Of a DNA stretch of 64,000 nt, positions 34,949-44,350 are shown one piece after another. The notes below the pieces were generated by a model. It was not told where the DNA came from. It searched no databases and saw nothing but the letters and a program-made list of their open reading frames with translations. Source of the DNA: a virus. Within the stretch, counting starts at the first letter, position 1, and the number at the start of each line of letters is the position of its first letter. The position numbers were made by a program, and so were the translations under genes. Location of the stretch: IMG/VR virus record IMGVR_UViG_3300034107_000273, positions 1 to 64,000 of that record; one strand, written 5' to 3'.

Positions 34949-35140
34949 ATGTTAAATTGTAATAGATGCTCTGGACGTGTATTTGTAGATAGACAATATA
35001 GTAACTCTGATCATATAGAAACTTCTTGCATTACGTGTGGTAATAGAAAATTCTATCATCCACCTTCAGCAACTAAAGAGGGAGCATGGATACTTCAAAA
35101 GGAAAAATCCAGAGCCAAGCATACAATAACGAACCTGTAA
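34949..35140 (+). CDS. Small zinc-ribbon protein
   Basis: 63 residues with C-x2-C (CNRC) and C-x2-C (CITC) about 24 residues apart, a zinc-ribbon pattern. AAAGGA precedes the start. Its 3-prime end overlaps the next gene by 55 bases in a different frame, an unusually long overlap here. Probably nucleic-acid or protein binding. Confidence 0.65.
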   Translation: MLNCNRCSGRVFVDRQYSNSDHIETSCITCGNRKFYHPPSATKEGAWILQKEKSRAKHTITNL

Positions 35141-35628
35141 TAAAAGGTAAAGTTAAAGTATGGTTTGTAAATGGTGATCTTGTAAAGGTCTACCACAGCT
35201 CTCGTTCTACTGGAATGGTTACGTTTTATAATATAACTAAAGATCGTTTAGAGACATGCTTGCTTGCTGATTTTAAAAAAAGTCGTGAGCGTGCATATAG
35301 TGTAGCAGAAACTGCAAAACTTGTCAATAGACATAGAAAGTATATTCCAAGTTTAATTAAACGAGGAGTTATTCCTCCACCAATTGGTGCATCACTTAAT
35401 GGTGAAAGATCTTTTAAGGTAAGAGCTTATTATTCAGAATCTCATGTCAGAGAGATTCGTGCTATACTTGCAAGTATACATATTGGACAACCAAGAAAAG
35501 ACAAATTAATAACAAACAACATGACTCCTACAAGCCAAGAGTTGACACGGCGTATGGGAGACGGTATACTTACATATACGAGAACAGAAGATGGACGATT
35601 TATTCCAGTGTGGAGTGAGTCTATATAA
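35086..35628 (+). CDS. Helix-turn-helix DNA-binding protein (MerR/excisionase-like)
   Basis: 180 residues. The central part AYSVAETAKLVNRHRKYIPS followed by LIKRGVIPPP and an ERSFKVRAYYSESHVREIRAIL wing reads as a winged helix-turn-helix of the MerR/Xis type. The N-terminal ~60 residues include a KVWFVNGDLVKVYH strand pair. It may regulate early replication genes that follow, or act as a structural DNA-binding protein. The ATG at 35086 has an AGGGAG site inside the previous gene. Confidence 0.7.
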   Translation: MDTSKGKIQSQAYNNEPVIKGKVKVWFVNGDLVKVYHSSRSTGMVTFYNITKDRLETCLLADFKKSRERAYSVAETAKLVNRHRKYIPSLIKRGVIPPPIGASLNGERSFKVRAYYSESHVREIRAILASIHIGQPRKDKLITNNMTPTSQELTRRMGDGILTYTRTEDGRFIPVWSESI

Positions 35629-35629
35629 T
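35624..35629 (+). promoter_or_regulatory. -10 element overlapping the stop of the HTH gene
   Basis: TATAAT at 35624-35629 without the TGN extension, followed 6 bases later by ATG 35636. Because it overlaps a TATATAA stop it may be fortuitous. Confidence 0.35.
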
Positions 35630-35635
35630 TTAGAA

Positions 35636-35854
35636 ATGGGTGGGGTAATGGAAAACGATTCAACAAAGGTAAATGTAACACTAGGATATACACTTAATCT
35701 AGGAAATTTTCAATCACTAAGGCTTGATCTTGGAGTTGTAGATAGCAAGCGTGATGGAGAAACTACAAGCGAAGCTTTTGAGCGTGTTTATAAGTTTGTA
35801 GAAGATAAGTTAACTGATAAGATTAACGAAGCAAAGTCTGAAATCAACGAGTAA
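35636..35854 (+). CDS. Small hypothetical protein before the replication genes
   Basis: 72 residues from ATG 35636; ATG 35648 in the same frame is a possible start but its G-rich upstream sequence lies too close. The sequence VNVTLGYTLNLGNFQSLRLDLGV suggests a beta hairpin followed by a helix (EAFERVYKFVEDKL). It is coupled to the next gene through TAATG. Pattern resembles small accessory proteins of phage replication modules, but no family is recognised. Confidence 0.65.
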   Translation: MGGVMENDSTKVNVTLGYTLNLGNFQSLRLDLGVVDSKRDGETTSEAFERVYKFVEDKLTDKINEAKSEINE

Positions 35855-36162
35855 TGGCTGAACGCAAAGACCGTATGGCTTTGCTTAGTAGATACTCAAA
35901 ATTGCACACAGCAAGGTATGAGCAAAAGCCATCTCTAAATTTAAATGTTGAACAATGGGCAGCAGACGGCCTAGTTGAATCATACGGAATGTCTCAGTGC
36001 TATGACTTATTAGACTATTATTTTTCTGTTGCACAAGATCCAACTTGGAATTACTTTGCTTATAATGCAGAAAAAATTCTTAATGGTAAACTAGATGTAG
36101 AACAAGATATAAAAGATAGAAAAGAACGCAGGGCTAAAGCAAAGGAGTGGCTAAGTGAATAA
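35854..36162 (+). CDS. Small protein directly before the helicase (possible helicase-loader candidate)
   Basis: 102 residues, helical, with WAADGLVESYGMSQCYDLLDYYF and a basic tail (KDRKERRAKAKEWLSE). It overlaps the helicase start by 8 bases. Phage helicase loaders often occupy this slot, but no AAA+ motif is present; if it is a loader it is of the small, non-ATPase kind. Confidence 0.6.
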   Translation: MAERKDRMALLSRYSKLHTARYEQKPSLNLNVEQWAADGLVESYGMSQCYDLLDYYFSVAQDPTWNYFAYNAEKILNGKLDVEQDIKDRKERRAKAKEWLSE

Positions 36163-37378
36163 TACAGAGGCTAAAGTAATTTCAGCGGTATTACAGGATA
36201 AGCAACTTCATGTCTTATTACAGGCAAACGTAGAAACATTCCTTAGAACACACAATGACGTATGGAATTTTATTCGTCTGTATGCTGAGAATAATGGAAC
36301 TGTTCCTCCAGCATCATTGGTAGTAGAAAAGTTTAGAGACTTTGAAATTATTAAAGAGGTTGGAGCAACCAAGCACCACCTAGAAGAATTACAAACAGAA
36401 TATTTAAATGATACATTAAAAGATATTTTAAGATCAGCAGCAACTGAGGTGCAGGGTGGTCAGGGATCAATAGCACTTGAAGATCTTATCACCAAAACAT
36501 CTACCCTAAAAAAGAATACATCTTCTATCCGTGATATTGATGCTACAGATATTGATTCTGCTATTGCATACTTTGAAAATGTAAAAGAGCAAATGGCTTT
36601 AGGTCATCGTGGTATTAAAACAGGATTGCCAGGATTTGATAACTACCTACCTTCTGGAATTATGCCAGGGCAACTAGGAGTCTTTTTAGCTTATCCAGGT
36701 ATAGGAAAGTCATGGATGGCTCTATACTTCGCTGTACAGGCCTGGAAACAGGGTAAGACACCCCTTATTATCTCCCTTGAGATGAGTGAGACAGAGGTTC
36801 GTAACCGTGTCTTTACAATTATGGGTGAGGGTCTATGGTCACATAGAAAGCTTTCTAATGGTGAAGTAGAACTTGACATGATGAAGAAGTGGCATACAGA
36901 TAAAATTGATGGTCGTCCACCATTTCATATTATCTCAAATGATTCTGGTGGAGAAGTAACACCTTCTGTAATCCGTGGAAAGTTAGATCAGTATAAGCCT
37001 GACTTTGTTGTGGTTGATTATCTACAACTTATGTCTCCAAATCAAAAGGCTGATAACGAAACGGTAAAGATGAAAAACCTTTCACGTGAACTTAAACTAA
37101 TGGCTATTAGTGAAGAAGTACCTATTATTGCTATCTCATCTGCTACACCTGATGATGTTAAAGATATGTCTACTGTTCCTACACTTGCACAAACTGCTTG
37201 GTCAAGACAGATTGCCTATGATGCTGACTGGGTTTTAGCATTAGGTCGTGGACTTAATAGCGATATTATTGAGTGTGCATTTAGAAAGAACCGTAATGGT
37301 TTTATGGGAGACTTCTTAGTTCAGTGTGACTTTGACAAGGGTTACTATCGTTATAAGGATTTTGAAGATGGCAAGTAA
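36155..37378 (+). CDS. dnaB: DnaB-type replicative DNA helicase
   Basis: 407 residues, GTG start 7 bases after AAAGGAG. Unwinds the replication fork as a RecA-fold hexamer. Walker A AYPGIGKS (179-186, K185) and Walker B DFVVVDYLQLM (D288) are clear, and SLEMSETEVRNR is the H1a-type glutamate motif of DnaB helicases. The C-terminal half also has the arginine-finger region (AFRKNRNG). The N-terminal ~140 residues are helical. It overlaps the primase gene by 11 bases, so helicase and primase are translated together. Confidence 0.9.
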   Translation: MNNTEAKVISAVLQDKQLHVLLQANVETFLRTHNDVWNFIRLYAENNGTVPPASLVVEKFRDFEIIKEVGATKHHLEELQTEYLNDTLKDILRSAATEVQGGQGSIALEDLITKTSTLKKNTSSIRDIDATDIDSAIAYFENVKEQMALGHRGIKTGLPGFDNYLPSGIMPGQLGVFLAYPGIGKSWMALYFAVQAWKQGKTPLIISLEMSETEVRNRVFTIMGEGLWSHRKLSNGEVELDMMKKWHTDKIDGRPPFHIISNDSGGEVTPSVIRGKLDQYKPDFVVVDYLQLMSPNQKADNETVKMKNLSRELKLMAISEEVPIIAISSATPDDVKDMSTVPTLAQTAWSRQIAYDADWVLALGRGLNSDIIECAFRKNRNGFMGDFLVQCDFDKGYYRYKDFEDGK

Positions 37379-38294
37379 AGAGATATATACAGAAGAACAG
37401 ATTCGTCGTGTACTTAATGGTGCAGGACTAGATATTGAAGCGGAGTTTGGTAATGACTTCATTATCTATTGCCCATACCACAACAACACTAGAACACCTG
37501 CTGGAGAAGTAGCAAAAGACAGTGGTTTGTTTTTTTGTTTTGGATGTCAAGTTACTAAGAATCTTGTTGAGTTAATCATGTTTACTTCAAACAGATCATA
37601 CTTTGAAACTGTCAGATATATTAAAGGCAAAGAGCAGCAATCTGATATCCAAACAATAGTTGGAAAAGCTTTATATGCACCACCTGATTTTGTTCAGTAT
37701 GATGAACTGCTTATTAAAAGATTAAATAAGCAAGCACTTGATACGCCAATAGCAATGAATTATTTTAATAGTCGTAGAATTAATAAGGAATCTGTAATTA
37801 AGTTTGATCTTGGTTATTCAGAAAAGCAAGGTTCTGTAACTATACCAATTCACTCACCTGATTCTATGTGTATTGGGTTTGTTGCTAGAACAATTGAAGG
37901 AAAAGAGTTTAAAAATACACCAGGACTTCCAAAGAGTAAGGTTCTTTTTAACTTGCACAGAGTAAAGAGTTCTAGTATAGTATATGTAGTGGAATCATCA
38001 TTTGATGCTATCCGCTTAGACCAAGTAGGTTTTCCAGCAGTTGCAACGCTGGGTGCTAATGTGTCTGTATCTCAGATCAGACTATTAGAAAAGTACTTCA
38101 ATAATGTTGTACTTATTGCAGATAACGATGAGGCTGGTAGCATTATGAAAGATAAACTAATTGAAAAATTAGGAAGTCTTGTAACAGTTATTAGCCTAGA
38201 TAAAAAATATAAAGACATAGGAGACATGGATGATGATGAGATTAGAAAATTGGAGTTCCAGTTTGACAATTCAATCATATCTATGCTAAAATAG
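37368..38294 (+). CDS. dnaG: DnaG-type DNA primase
   Basis: 308 residues from ATG 37368, inside the end of the helicase gene. Makes RNA primers for lagging-strand synthesis. An N-terminal zinc finger is visible as CPYH then FFCFGC (C-x2-H...C-x2-C). The TOPRIM core follows: YVVESSFDAIRL supplies the conserved Glu and VVLIADNDEAG the D-x-D motif. At about 300 residues it is roughly half the size of bacterial DnaG and lacks the C-terminal helicase-interaction domain, usual for phage primases. Confidence 0.88.
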   Translation: MASKEIYTEEQIRRVLNGAGLDIEAEFGNDFIIYCPYHNNTRTPAGEVAKDSGLFFCFGCQVTKNLVELIMFTSNRSYFETVRYIKGKEQQSDIQTIVGKALYAPPDFVQYDELLIKRLNKQALDTPIAMNYFNSRRINKESVIKFDLGYSEKQGSVTIPIHSPDSMCIGFVARTIEGKEFKNTPGLPKSKVLFNLHRVKSSSIVYVVESSFDAIRLDQVGFPAVATLGANVSVSQIRLLEKYFNNVVLIADNDEAGSIMKDKLIEKLGSLVTVISLDKKYKDIGDMDDDEIRKLEFQFDNSIISMLK

Positions 38295-38321
38295 AAAAAA
38301 CAAACAAGGAGAAAAACAAAA

Positions 38322-38978
38322 ATGGCAATTGTAAAAGGATTAAAAAACATTAACGCATTAGTAGATAAGCCAAAGTTTGAAGGCACAGGTACAAAGGTTC
38401 GTTGGTTTAAGATCGCTGACGGTCAAGCAGTAAAGATTCGTTTTATTGAAGAGCTTGATGAAGATTCAGCAAATTATAATGAGGCTCGTGGTCTTGCACT
38501 AGTTGTATCAGAGCACACAAATCCAAAGGACTATAAGCGTAAGGCTGTAGATACTATGGAGTCAGAAGGTCGTGACTGGGCAGAAGAAATGCACCGCAAG
38601 GATATGAAGGCTGGCTGGCGTGCACGTCTTCGTTTCTATTGCAACGTTCTTGTAGATGATGGCATTGATGCACCATATGTTGCAATTTGGAACATGGGTG
38701 TTAGCAAGCAATCTGCATTTAATACTATTCGTGAGTATGCACTTGAAACAGGTAGCATCTCAAATCTTACTTGGAAGGTAAAGCGTAACGGTCAAGGTAC
38801 TGAGACAAGTTATACACTTATTCCAAGTTCTCCAGATGCTGCTCCATTTGATTGGACAGGAATTGAACCATTCCCATTGGAGAAGGCACTAAACAAGGTT
38901 CCATACGCAGAACAAGAAGCCTTTTATCTAGGCTTTGATACTCCTTCATCTTCATCATCAGCAAACATTGACTGGTAA
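38322..38978 (+). CDS. Putative single-stranded DNA-binding protein
   Basis: 218 residues with AAGGAG ahead of the ATG. The sequence begins basic (MAIVKGLKNINALVDKPKF), contains an OB-like strand core (RARLRFYCNVLVDDGIDAPYVAIW and a following WKVKRNG), and ends with a Ser-rich acidic tail (SSSSSANIDW), a feature of ssDNA-binding proteins that recruits partners. Codon use is GC-ending, suggesting abundant expression. It lies between primase and polymerase. Assignment is by architecture rather than a diagnostic motif. Confidence 0.65.
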   Translation: MAIVKGLKNINALVDKPKFEGTGTKVRWFKIADGQAVKIRFIEELDEDSANYNEARGLALVVSEHTNPKDYKRKAVDTMESEGRDWAEEMHRKDMKAGWRARLRFYCNVLVDDGIDAPYVAIWNMGVSKQSAFNTIREYALETGSISNLTWKVKRNGQGTETSYTLIPSSPDAAPFDWTGIEPFPLEKALNKVPYAEQEAFYLGFDTPSSSSSANIDW

Positions 38979-38981
38979 TAG

Positions 38982-41900
38982 ATGAACTACGTTGGCTTAC
39001 ATGTCCATACACACTACTCCTTAATGGATGGTGTTGCTACTCCAGAAGAATACGTGAACCGTGCAGTTGCGTTAGGAATGCCAGCATTGGCTATTACTGA
39101 CCACGGTACTTTATCTGGGCATAGGGAACTGCACCGTATTGCAAAAGCAAATGGAATTAAGCCAATACTTGGTGTAGAAGGCTATATGACGACTAGTATG
39201 GCGGATAAGAGAGCAAAGGCAGATCGCCAAGATCCTCTTGACCTCAACTATCATCATATAGTCCTTCTCGCTAAGAACCAAGTTGGTCTTGAAAATCTTA
39301 ATAAGATTAATGAGATTGCATGGACAGATGGTTTCTTTAGTAAGCCAAGATTTGATTTTGAAACACTAGCAAAGTATAAAGAAGGACTAATCGTAACTTC
39401 TGGATGTTTAAGTGGATGGATTGCAAAAGCTGTTGAATTAGGTGAACTTGCAACAGCAAAGCGACACATGCAATGGTTTAAAAATGAATTTGGTGATGAT
39501 TACTATATTGAGGTAATGCCACATAACTCTGCTGAAATTAATAAAGGAATTATTGAGTTAGCAGATGCAATGAAGATTAAGATTGTTGTAACACCAGACT
39601 GTCATCATGCTGACGTAGATCAAAAAGAAGTTCAAGAACTAATGCTTCTTTTGAATACACACGCAAAGTTAGAAAAAGATGTTACATATGAGAAGTCAAA
39701 AAAGTATAATACTTTTATGGAGAGACTAGATTATCTATATGGTGCAGACCGTATGATGAGTTTTAATAAGTTTGACATTCATTTGCTTTCTTACGAACAG
39801 ATGAAGGATGCTATGCTAAAGCAGGGCATTGATCGTGAAGATATGTTTACTTCTACGATTGAGATTGCTAATAAGGTTGAAGATTATGATATTAAAGAAC
39901 ATTTAGACTTGCTTCCTGTTCAATATAAGAAGCCAATGAATGAACTTAAAAAGCTTGCTCTTGAAGGTTTATCTGAAAGAGGTTTAGAGTCTAATGAAGA
40001 ATATCTTGCAAGACTTGATGAAGAGTTAGAGATTATTGGACAAAAGAATTTTGGTCCATACTTCCTTGTTGTAAGAAATATGCTTAACTGGGCAAAGAGC
40101 GAAGGTATCATGGTTGGTCCTGGTCGTGGATCTGCAGCAGGTTCATTGCTTTGCTATGCACTTGGAATTACTGACATTGATCCAATTAAACATGGACTAC
40201 TGTTCTTCCGTTTTATTAATCCAGAACGTAATGACTTCCCTGATATTGACTCAGATATTCAAGATACTCGTCGTGATGAAGTTAAAGATTATCTAGTTAG
40301 ACAGTATCGCCATGTTGCATCTATTGCTACATTCTTACAGTTCAAGGATAAGGGTGTTGTGCGAGATGTTGCAAGATGCTTAAACATACCGTTGCCTGAT
40401 GTCAACAAGGTTCTAAAGGTTGTTGATACATGGGATGATTACTGTAACTCTAAGAATACTTTGTGGTTTAGAGAAAAGTATCCAGAGGTAGAACTGTACG
40501 GAGATCAACTTCGTGGAAGAATTCGTGGTACTGGAATTCACGCAGCAGGTGTAGTAACAAGTAAAGATCCAATCTTTAGATATGCACCAATGGAAACACG
40601 TTCAGTAACTGGACAGGATGAGCGCATCCCAGTAGTGGCAGTTGATATGGGTGAAGCAGAAAACATTGGTTTGATTAAGATTGATGCTCTTGGACTAAAG
40701 ACACTGAGCGTTCTTAAAGATTGTATTGATATTGTTAAAGAACGTGAAGGCACAAAGATTGATCTATTAAAGATTGATATGGATGATGCAAATGTTTATA
40801 ACATGCTATCTGATGGATACACCAAGGGTGTGTTCCAGTGTGAAGCAGCACCATACACAAACCTTCTAATTAAGATGCGTGTTAAAAACTTATCAGAACT
40901 TGCTGCATCAAATGCACTTGTTCGTCCTGGTGCTATGAACACAATTGGTAAATCTTATATTGCACGAAAGCATGGAAGAGAAAATATTGATTATAAGCAT
41001 CAAGTTATGAAAGCATTTACGGAGGAAACCTATGGCTGTATTCTTTACCAAGAGCAAGTTATGCAAGCATGCGTACAGCTTGGCGGTATGTCCATGTCGG
41101 AAGCAGATAAAGTTAGAAAGATCATTGGAAAGAAAAAGGATGCTAAAGAATTTGATGTTTTCAAAGATCAATTTGTTAAGGGTGCTTCACAATACCTTTC
41201 GCCAAATGATGCGTTAGATTTGTGGCATGACTTTGAGGCTCACGCAGGGTACTCATTCAATAAGTCTCACGCAGTAGCATATTCAACACTTTCATACTGG
41301 ACAGCGTGGTTAAAGTATCATTATCCTCTAGAGTTTATGTTTGCATTACTTAAGAACGAAAAAGACAAAGACGGAAGAACGGAGTATTTAATTGAAGCAA
41401 AACGTATGGGTATTACTGTTAAACTTCCGCATCTTAATGATTCGGAAATTGATTTTAAAATTGAAGGTAAAGGAATTAGATTTGGGCTTACGGGTATTAA
41501 ATATATCTCTGACAAAATTGCAGACAGATATATCGCAGGCCGTCCGTTCACATCATATAAACAAGTAGAAGAATTTACTTTTACTAAGGGTAATGGAGTT
41601 AATAGTCGTGCACTTCAAGCAATGAGATGTGTAGGAGCATTAACATTTCCAGATAATCCAGCAAATCCGCAGGAAGTTAAAGAAAATCTATATGAGTATC
41701 TTAACTTACCTGAGTTCAATACCTCTATTCCTCAACACTACTATGCATATATAAATGATGTAGAAGAATATGAAGAGACTGGATCTTTTGTATTACTTGG
41801 TATGGTTAAATCAATTAAGCGAAGCAAGGGTTGGTCACGAGTAGAGTTGCTTGATAAGACTGGCAGTGTTGGAATCTTTGATGAAGAAAATACTACAATT

Positions 41901-42257
41901 GAAGCTGGTAAAACTTATCTGCTTCTTGCTTCTGATAATAGAATTGTGTCTGCAATTCCAGCAGATGAAATCAAAGAATCAAAAGACTCTTTAATTAAGT
42001 TTTTAAATTATAAGATGCTTCCATATAAAGAAGGAGAACACTTTGTTGTTTCCTTTAAGCCAAGAGTTACAAAGGCTGGAAAGAAGATGGCTTCTCTTGT
42101 TGTTGCAGATGCAGGCAGAGAAATGCATTCAGTTGTTGTATTTCCAATGCAATTTGCAAAGGCATACATGAAGATTGAAGAAGGTAGTATATATAAGTTT
42201 GAGTTTGGAAAGACAAAAGATGGTACTATTATAATGAATGAGGTAGAAAATGTTTGA
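38982..42257 (+). CDS. dnaE: DNA polymerase III alpha subunit (DnaE-type, C-family)
   Basis: 1091 residues. Replicates phage DNA; phages more often carry A- or B-family enzymes. The N-terminal PHP domain has HVHTHYSLMDG and ITDHGTLSGHRELH. The catalytic palm has GPGRGSAAGSLLCYALG and PDIDSDI (D421 and D423). Fingers show KGVFQCEAA and a GCILYQEQVM block, and the FNKSHAVAYSTLSYWTAWLKYHYP motif is intact. A C-terminal OB fold is seen near SFVLLGMVKSIKRSKGW. The PHP metal-binding histidines are present, so a proofreading activity is possible. It overlaps the MazG gene by 8 bases. Confidence 0.95.
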   Translation: MNYVGLHVHTHYSLMDGVATPEEYVNRAVALGMPALAITDHGTLSGHRELHRIAKANGIKPILGVEGYMTTSMADKRAKADRQDPLDLNYHHIVLLAKNQVGLENLNKINEIAWTDGFFSKPRFDFETLAKYKEGLIVTSGCLSGWIAKAVELGELATAKRHMQWFKNEFGDDYYIEVMPHNSAEINKGIIELADAMKIKIVVTPDCHHADVDQKEVQELMLLLNTHAKLEKDVTYEKSKKYNTFMERLDYLYGADRMMSFNKFDIHLLSYEQMKDAMLKQGIDREDMFTSTIEIANKVEDYDIKEHLDLLPVQYKKPMNELKKLALEGLSERGLESNEEYLARLDEELEIIGQKNFGPYFLVVRNMLNWAKSEGIMVGPGRGSAAGSLLCYALGITDIDPIKHGLLFFRFINPERNDFPDIDSDIQDTRRDEVKDYLVRQYRHVASIATFLQFKDKGVVRDVARCLNIPLPDVNKVLKVVDTWDDYCNSKNTLWFREKYPEVELYGDQLRGRIRGTGIHAAGVVTSKDPIFRYAPMETRSVTGQDERIPVVAVDMGEAENIGLIKIDALGLKTLSVLKDCIDIVKEREGTKIDLLKIDMDDANVYNMLSDGYTKGVFQCEAAPYTNLLIKMRVKNLSELAASNALVRPGAMNTIGKSYIARKHGRENIDYKHQVMKAFTEETYGCILYQEQVMQACVQLGGMSMSEADKVRKIIGKKKDAKEFDVFKDQFVKGASQYLSPNDALDLWHDFEAHAGYSFNKSHAVAYSTLSYWTAWLKYHYPLEFMFALLKNEKDKDGRTEYLIEAKRMGITVKLPHLNDSEIDFKIEGKGIRFGLTGIKYISDKIADRYIAGRPFTSYKQVEEFTFTKGNGVNSRALQAMRCVGALTFPDNPANPQEVKENLYEYLNLPEFNTSIPQHYYAYINDVEEYEETGSFVLLGMVKSIKRSKGWSRVELLDKTGSVGIFDEENTTIEAGKTYLLLASDNRIVSAIPADEIKESKDSLIKFLNYKMLPYKEGEHFVVSFKPRVTKAGKKMASLVVADAGREMHSVVVFPMQFAKAYMKIEEGSIYKFEFGKTKDGTIIMNEVENV

Positions 42258-42567
42258 TAATCTAGCAGAACAAATACATACAAATGCAGTAGCAAAAGGA
42301 TTTTGGGATCGCCCAGCAGATGAAATTTTTGTAACAAAACAAATGATGATGATAGTCTCTGAGGTTGTTGAAGCAATGGAAGCATTGAGAAAAGACATGG
42401 ACCCAGATCATATGTCAGATGAGTTTGCAGATATAATCATTCGTACATTAGATCTATATGCAGGAATGGTAAAAGCAGGGTACATGACTAAATCTTTAGA
42501 CTCTGCAATCAAACAAAAGATGGACAAGAACTCTGATAGACCAAAGAAGCATGGGGTAAGATTCTAA
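42250..42567 (+). CDS. MazG-like nucleoside triphosphate pyrophosphohydrolase
   Basis: 105 residues. Single MazG fold: the metal-binding SEVVEAMEALR (E-x2-E) and DEFADIIIRTLDL (E-x2-D) helices are in place. Hydrolyses NTPs or alarmones to monophosphates; in phages it is thought to adjust nucleotide pools or (p)ppGpp. Lies between polymerase and recombinase in an operon for DNA metabolism, and overlaps both neighbours. Confidence 0.85.
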   Translation: MFDNLAEQIHTNAVAKGFWDRPADEIFVTKQMMMIVSEVVEAMEALRKDMDPDHMSDEFADIIIRTLDLYAGMVKAGYMTKSLDSAIKQKMDKNSDRPKKHGVRF

Positions 42568-43580
42568 TGATGACAGTAGAAGAAGTATTAGCACAACTTA
42601 GTCCAAAGCTAAGAAAGACTGTTATGGCTGGAGATACTATTCCAGCAACACAATATGCATCTACTCCTAGTTTCGGTTTAAACCGTGCTCTCAATGGTGG
42701 ATTACCATATGGTCGTCAGGTACTGGTCTGGGGTTCAAAATCGTCTGCAAAGTCTTCTCTATGCCTTCAGATGATAGGTCTAGCACAGAAGGAAGGAAAG
42801 ATCTGTGCATGGATTGATGCAGAAATGTCATATGATAAAAAGTGGGCAGAAGGTCTTGGTGTAGATTCATCAAAACTTATTGTTTCTCAATGCCGTACAA
42901 TTAATGAGATGGTTGATGTTGGAACTAATCTTATGAATGCAGGAGTTGATATTATTGTTATTGACTCAATTACATCGTTATTGCCAGCAATATATTTTGA
43001 AAAGGATTCAGATGAACTTAAACAACTTGAGAATACAAAACAAATCGGTGCAGAGTCTAGAGACTTTAGTAACGCTTGGAAAATGCTTAACTATGCTAAC
43101 AATAAGGTTAAGCCTACTATGCTTGTCCTTATTAGTCAGTCTCGCAATAATATTAGCGCTATGTATACTAGCCAGCAGCCTACTGGTGGTCAAGCTACTA
43201 AGTTCTATTCTTCTACCGTTATTAAATTATTTTCATCGGAATCCGACAATCAAGCAATTAAAGGAAAGATTCATGTTGGAGATAAACTTATTGAAGAAAA
43301 GATTGGTCGCAAGATTCGTTGGGAACTCCAATTTTCTAAGACCTCTCCTGGCTTTCAGTCTGGCGAGTATGACTTTTATTTCAGGGGAGATAATGTTGGT
43401 ATTGATAGCATTGGTGATCTTGTTGATACGGCTGAAATGATGGGAATTGTTGAGCGCACAGGTGCTTGGTATGTATTGCCAGACGGTACAAAGGTACAAG
43501 GTCGTGATGGCTTTGTCAATAGGGTAAGAGAAGATTTAAACCTACAAGATACAATCAAGAATAAGATCCTAGATGTCTGA
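42567..43580 (+). CDS. RecA/UvsX-like recombinase
   Basis: 337 residues. Strand-exchange protein for recombination-dependent replication and repair. RecA core is recognisable: Walker A GSKSSAKS (residues 56-63, with Ala replacing the usual Gly), Walker B DIIVIDSITSLLP, and the LVLISQSRNN/QQPTGGQATKFYSS segment that forms the L2 DNA-binding region. The N-terminus starts MMTVEEVLAQL; ATG 42570 is an alternative. The C-terminal regulatory domain of bacterial RecA is missing. Confidence 0.88.
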   Translation: MMTVEEVLAQLSPKLRKTVMAGDTIPATQYASTPSFGLNRALNGGLPYGRQVLVWGSKSSAKSSLCLQMIGLAQKEGKICAWIDAEMSYDKKWAEGLGVDSSKLIVSQCRTINEMVDVGTNLMNAGVDIIVIDSITSLLPAIYFEKDSDELKQLENTKQIGAESRDFSNAWKMLNYANNKVKPTMLVLISQSRNNISAMYTSQQPTGGQATKFYSSTVIKLFSSESDNQAIKGKIHVGDKLIEEKIGRKIRWELQFSKTSPGFQSGEYDFYFRGDNVGIDSIGDLVDTAEMMGIVERTGAWYVLPDGTKVQGRDGFVNRVREDLNLQDTIKNKILDV

Positions 43581-43755
43581 AAAATTTAAAGTATTTCCTG
43601 GAAAGTTTCCATGTAAGACTTGTGCAGAAGAAGTTACATCTTTAAGACTATGGAAAGAAAGTGCAGACTTGACTTGGATGTGTTCTAACAAACACCTGTC
43701 AAGGGTACCAATTATTATGACAAGGAAAGACTTTGAGCGAAAGAACGGAAAGTAA
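43573..43755 (+). CDS. Small zinc-binding protein after the recombinase
   Basis: 60 residues, overlapping the recombinase end by 8 bases. C-x2-C (CKTC) and a later C-x3-H (CSNKH) suggest a single zinc ribbon. The tail ERKNGK overlaps the next gene. Role unknown; it belongs to the recombination operon. Confidence 0.65.
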   Translation: MSEKFKVFPGKFPCKTCAEEVTSLRLWKESADLTWMCSNKHLSRVPIIMTRKDFERKNGK

Positions 43756-44023
43756 AAGGATTGGTGCTAAGCAGCACAAAAACTCAGGTCGTAATACCCA
43801 TAAGGGAGATGCAACCTGGAAAAACTTTACGGTTGACTTTAAGGAATGCTCTAAGTCTTTTACTTTAAATAAAGATGTATGGGCTAAGGCTGTTACGGAT
43901 GCTATTAGGAATGGTAACGATCCTGCTATCTTGGTTGTACTTGGAGAAGGAAATACAAAAGTAAGATTAATGATAACTGAGTTTGAAATAATGGAGCAAT
44001 TAATAGGAGAAGAAAATGAGTGA
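43733..44023 (+). CDS. Putative endonuclease or Holliday-junction resolvase (Hjc-like)
   Basis: 96 residues, TTG start 6 bases after AAGGA. The layout ERTESKRIGAKQHKNSGRN, then GDATWKNFTVDFKE, resembles the E...S-G...D...(E/D)-x-K series of small archaeal and phage Hjc-type PD-(D/E)xK nucleases. The rest (LNKDVWAKAVTDAIRNGNDP and AILVVLG) fits a continuing nuclease fold. It follows the RecA-like gene, consistent with branch-point resolution. Only tentative; catalytic residues are by analogy. Confidence 0.5.
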   Translation: MSERTESKRIGAKQHKNSGRNTHKGDATWKNFTVDFKECSKSFTLNKDVWAKAVTDAIRNGNDPAILVVLGEGNTKVRLMITEFEIMEQLIGEENE

Positions 44024-44318
44024 ACAAACAACGATAGAGATGGTAGATGGATTATCTGAAATAGCAGACTATATGAAAGATGAGGAGTTGACGGCAGCCT
44101 TAACATTTATTGCTAAGATCATTATCAAGCCTGACATTCCTCTTAATGTGGCAACTATAGAGATTGTTAGACTTCAGGCAATCGCAGCAAAAATGGCTTT
44201 CAAGGCAACTTGGATGGCCAATGTTGACAAAAATGACAGGGCAAAGAAGAATATTTATTATACGGCAGCAGAATCAATCAATAACTTGGTATCAGCACTC
44301 AAATACATTATGCGCTAA
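44016..44318 (+). CDS. Small helical hypothetical protein
   Basis: 100 residues, mostly helical, with MKDEELTAALTFIAKIIIK and LQAIAAKMAFKATWM. Overlaps the preceding gene by 8 bases and ends before a promoter, so it closes the recombination operon. No family recognised. Confidence 0.65.
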   Translation: MSEQTTIEMVDGLSEIADYMKDEELTAALTFIAKIIIKPDIPLNVATIEIVRLQAIAAKMAFKATWMANVDKNDRAKKNIYYTAAESINNLVSALKYIMR

Positions 44319-44320
44319 CC

Positions 44321-44329
44321 TGGTATACT
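44321..44329 (+). promoter_or_regulatory. Extended -10 promoter for the nuclease and resolvase operon
   Basis: TGG followed by TATACT at 44324-44329. The next ATG (44351) has AAAGGA, so this unit is leadered. Confidence 0.6.
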
Positions 44330-44350
44330 TATATAGACAAAGGAATAGTT

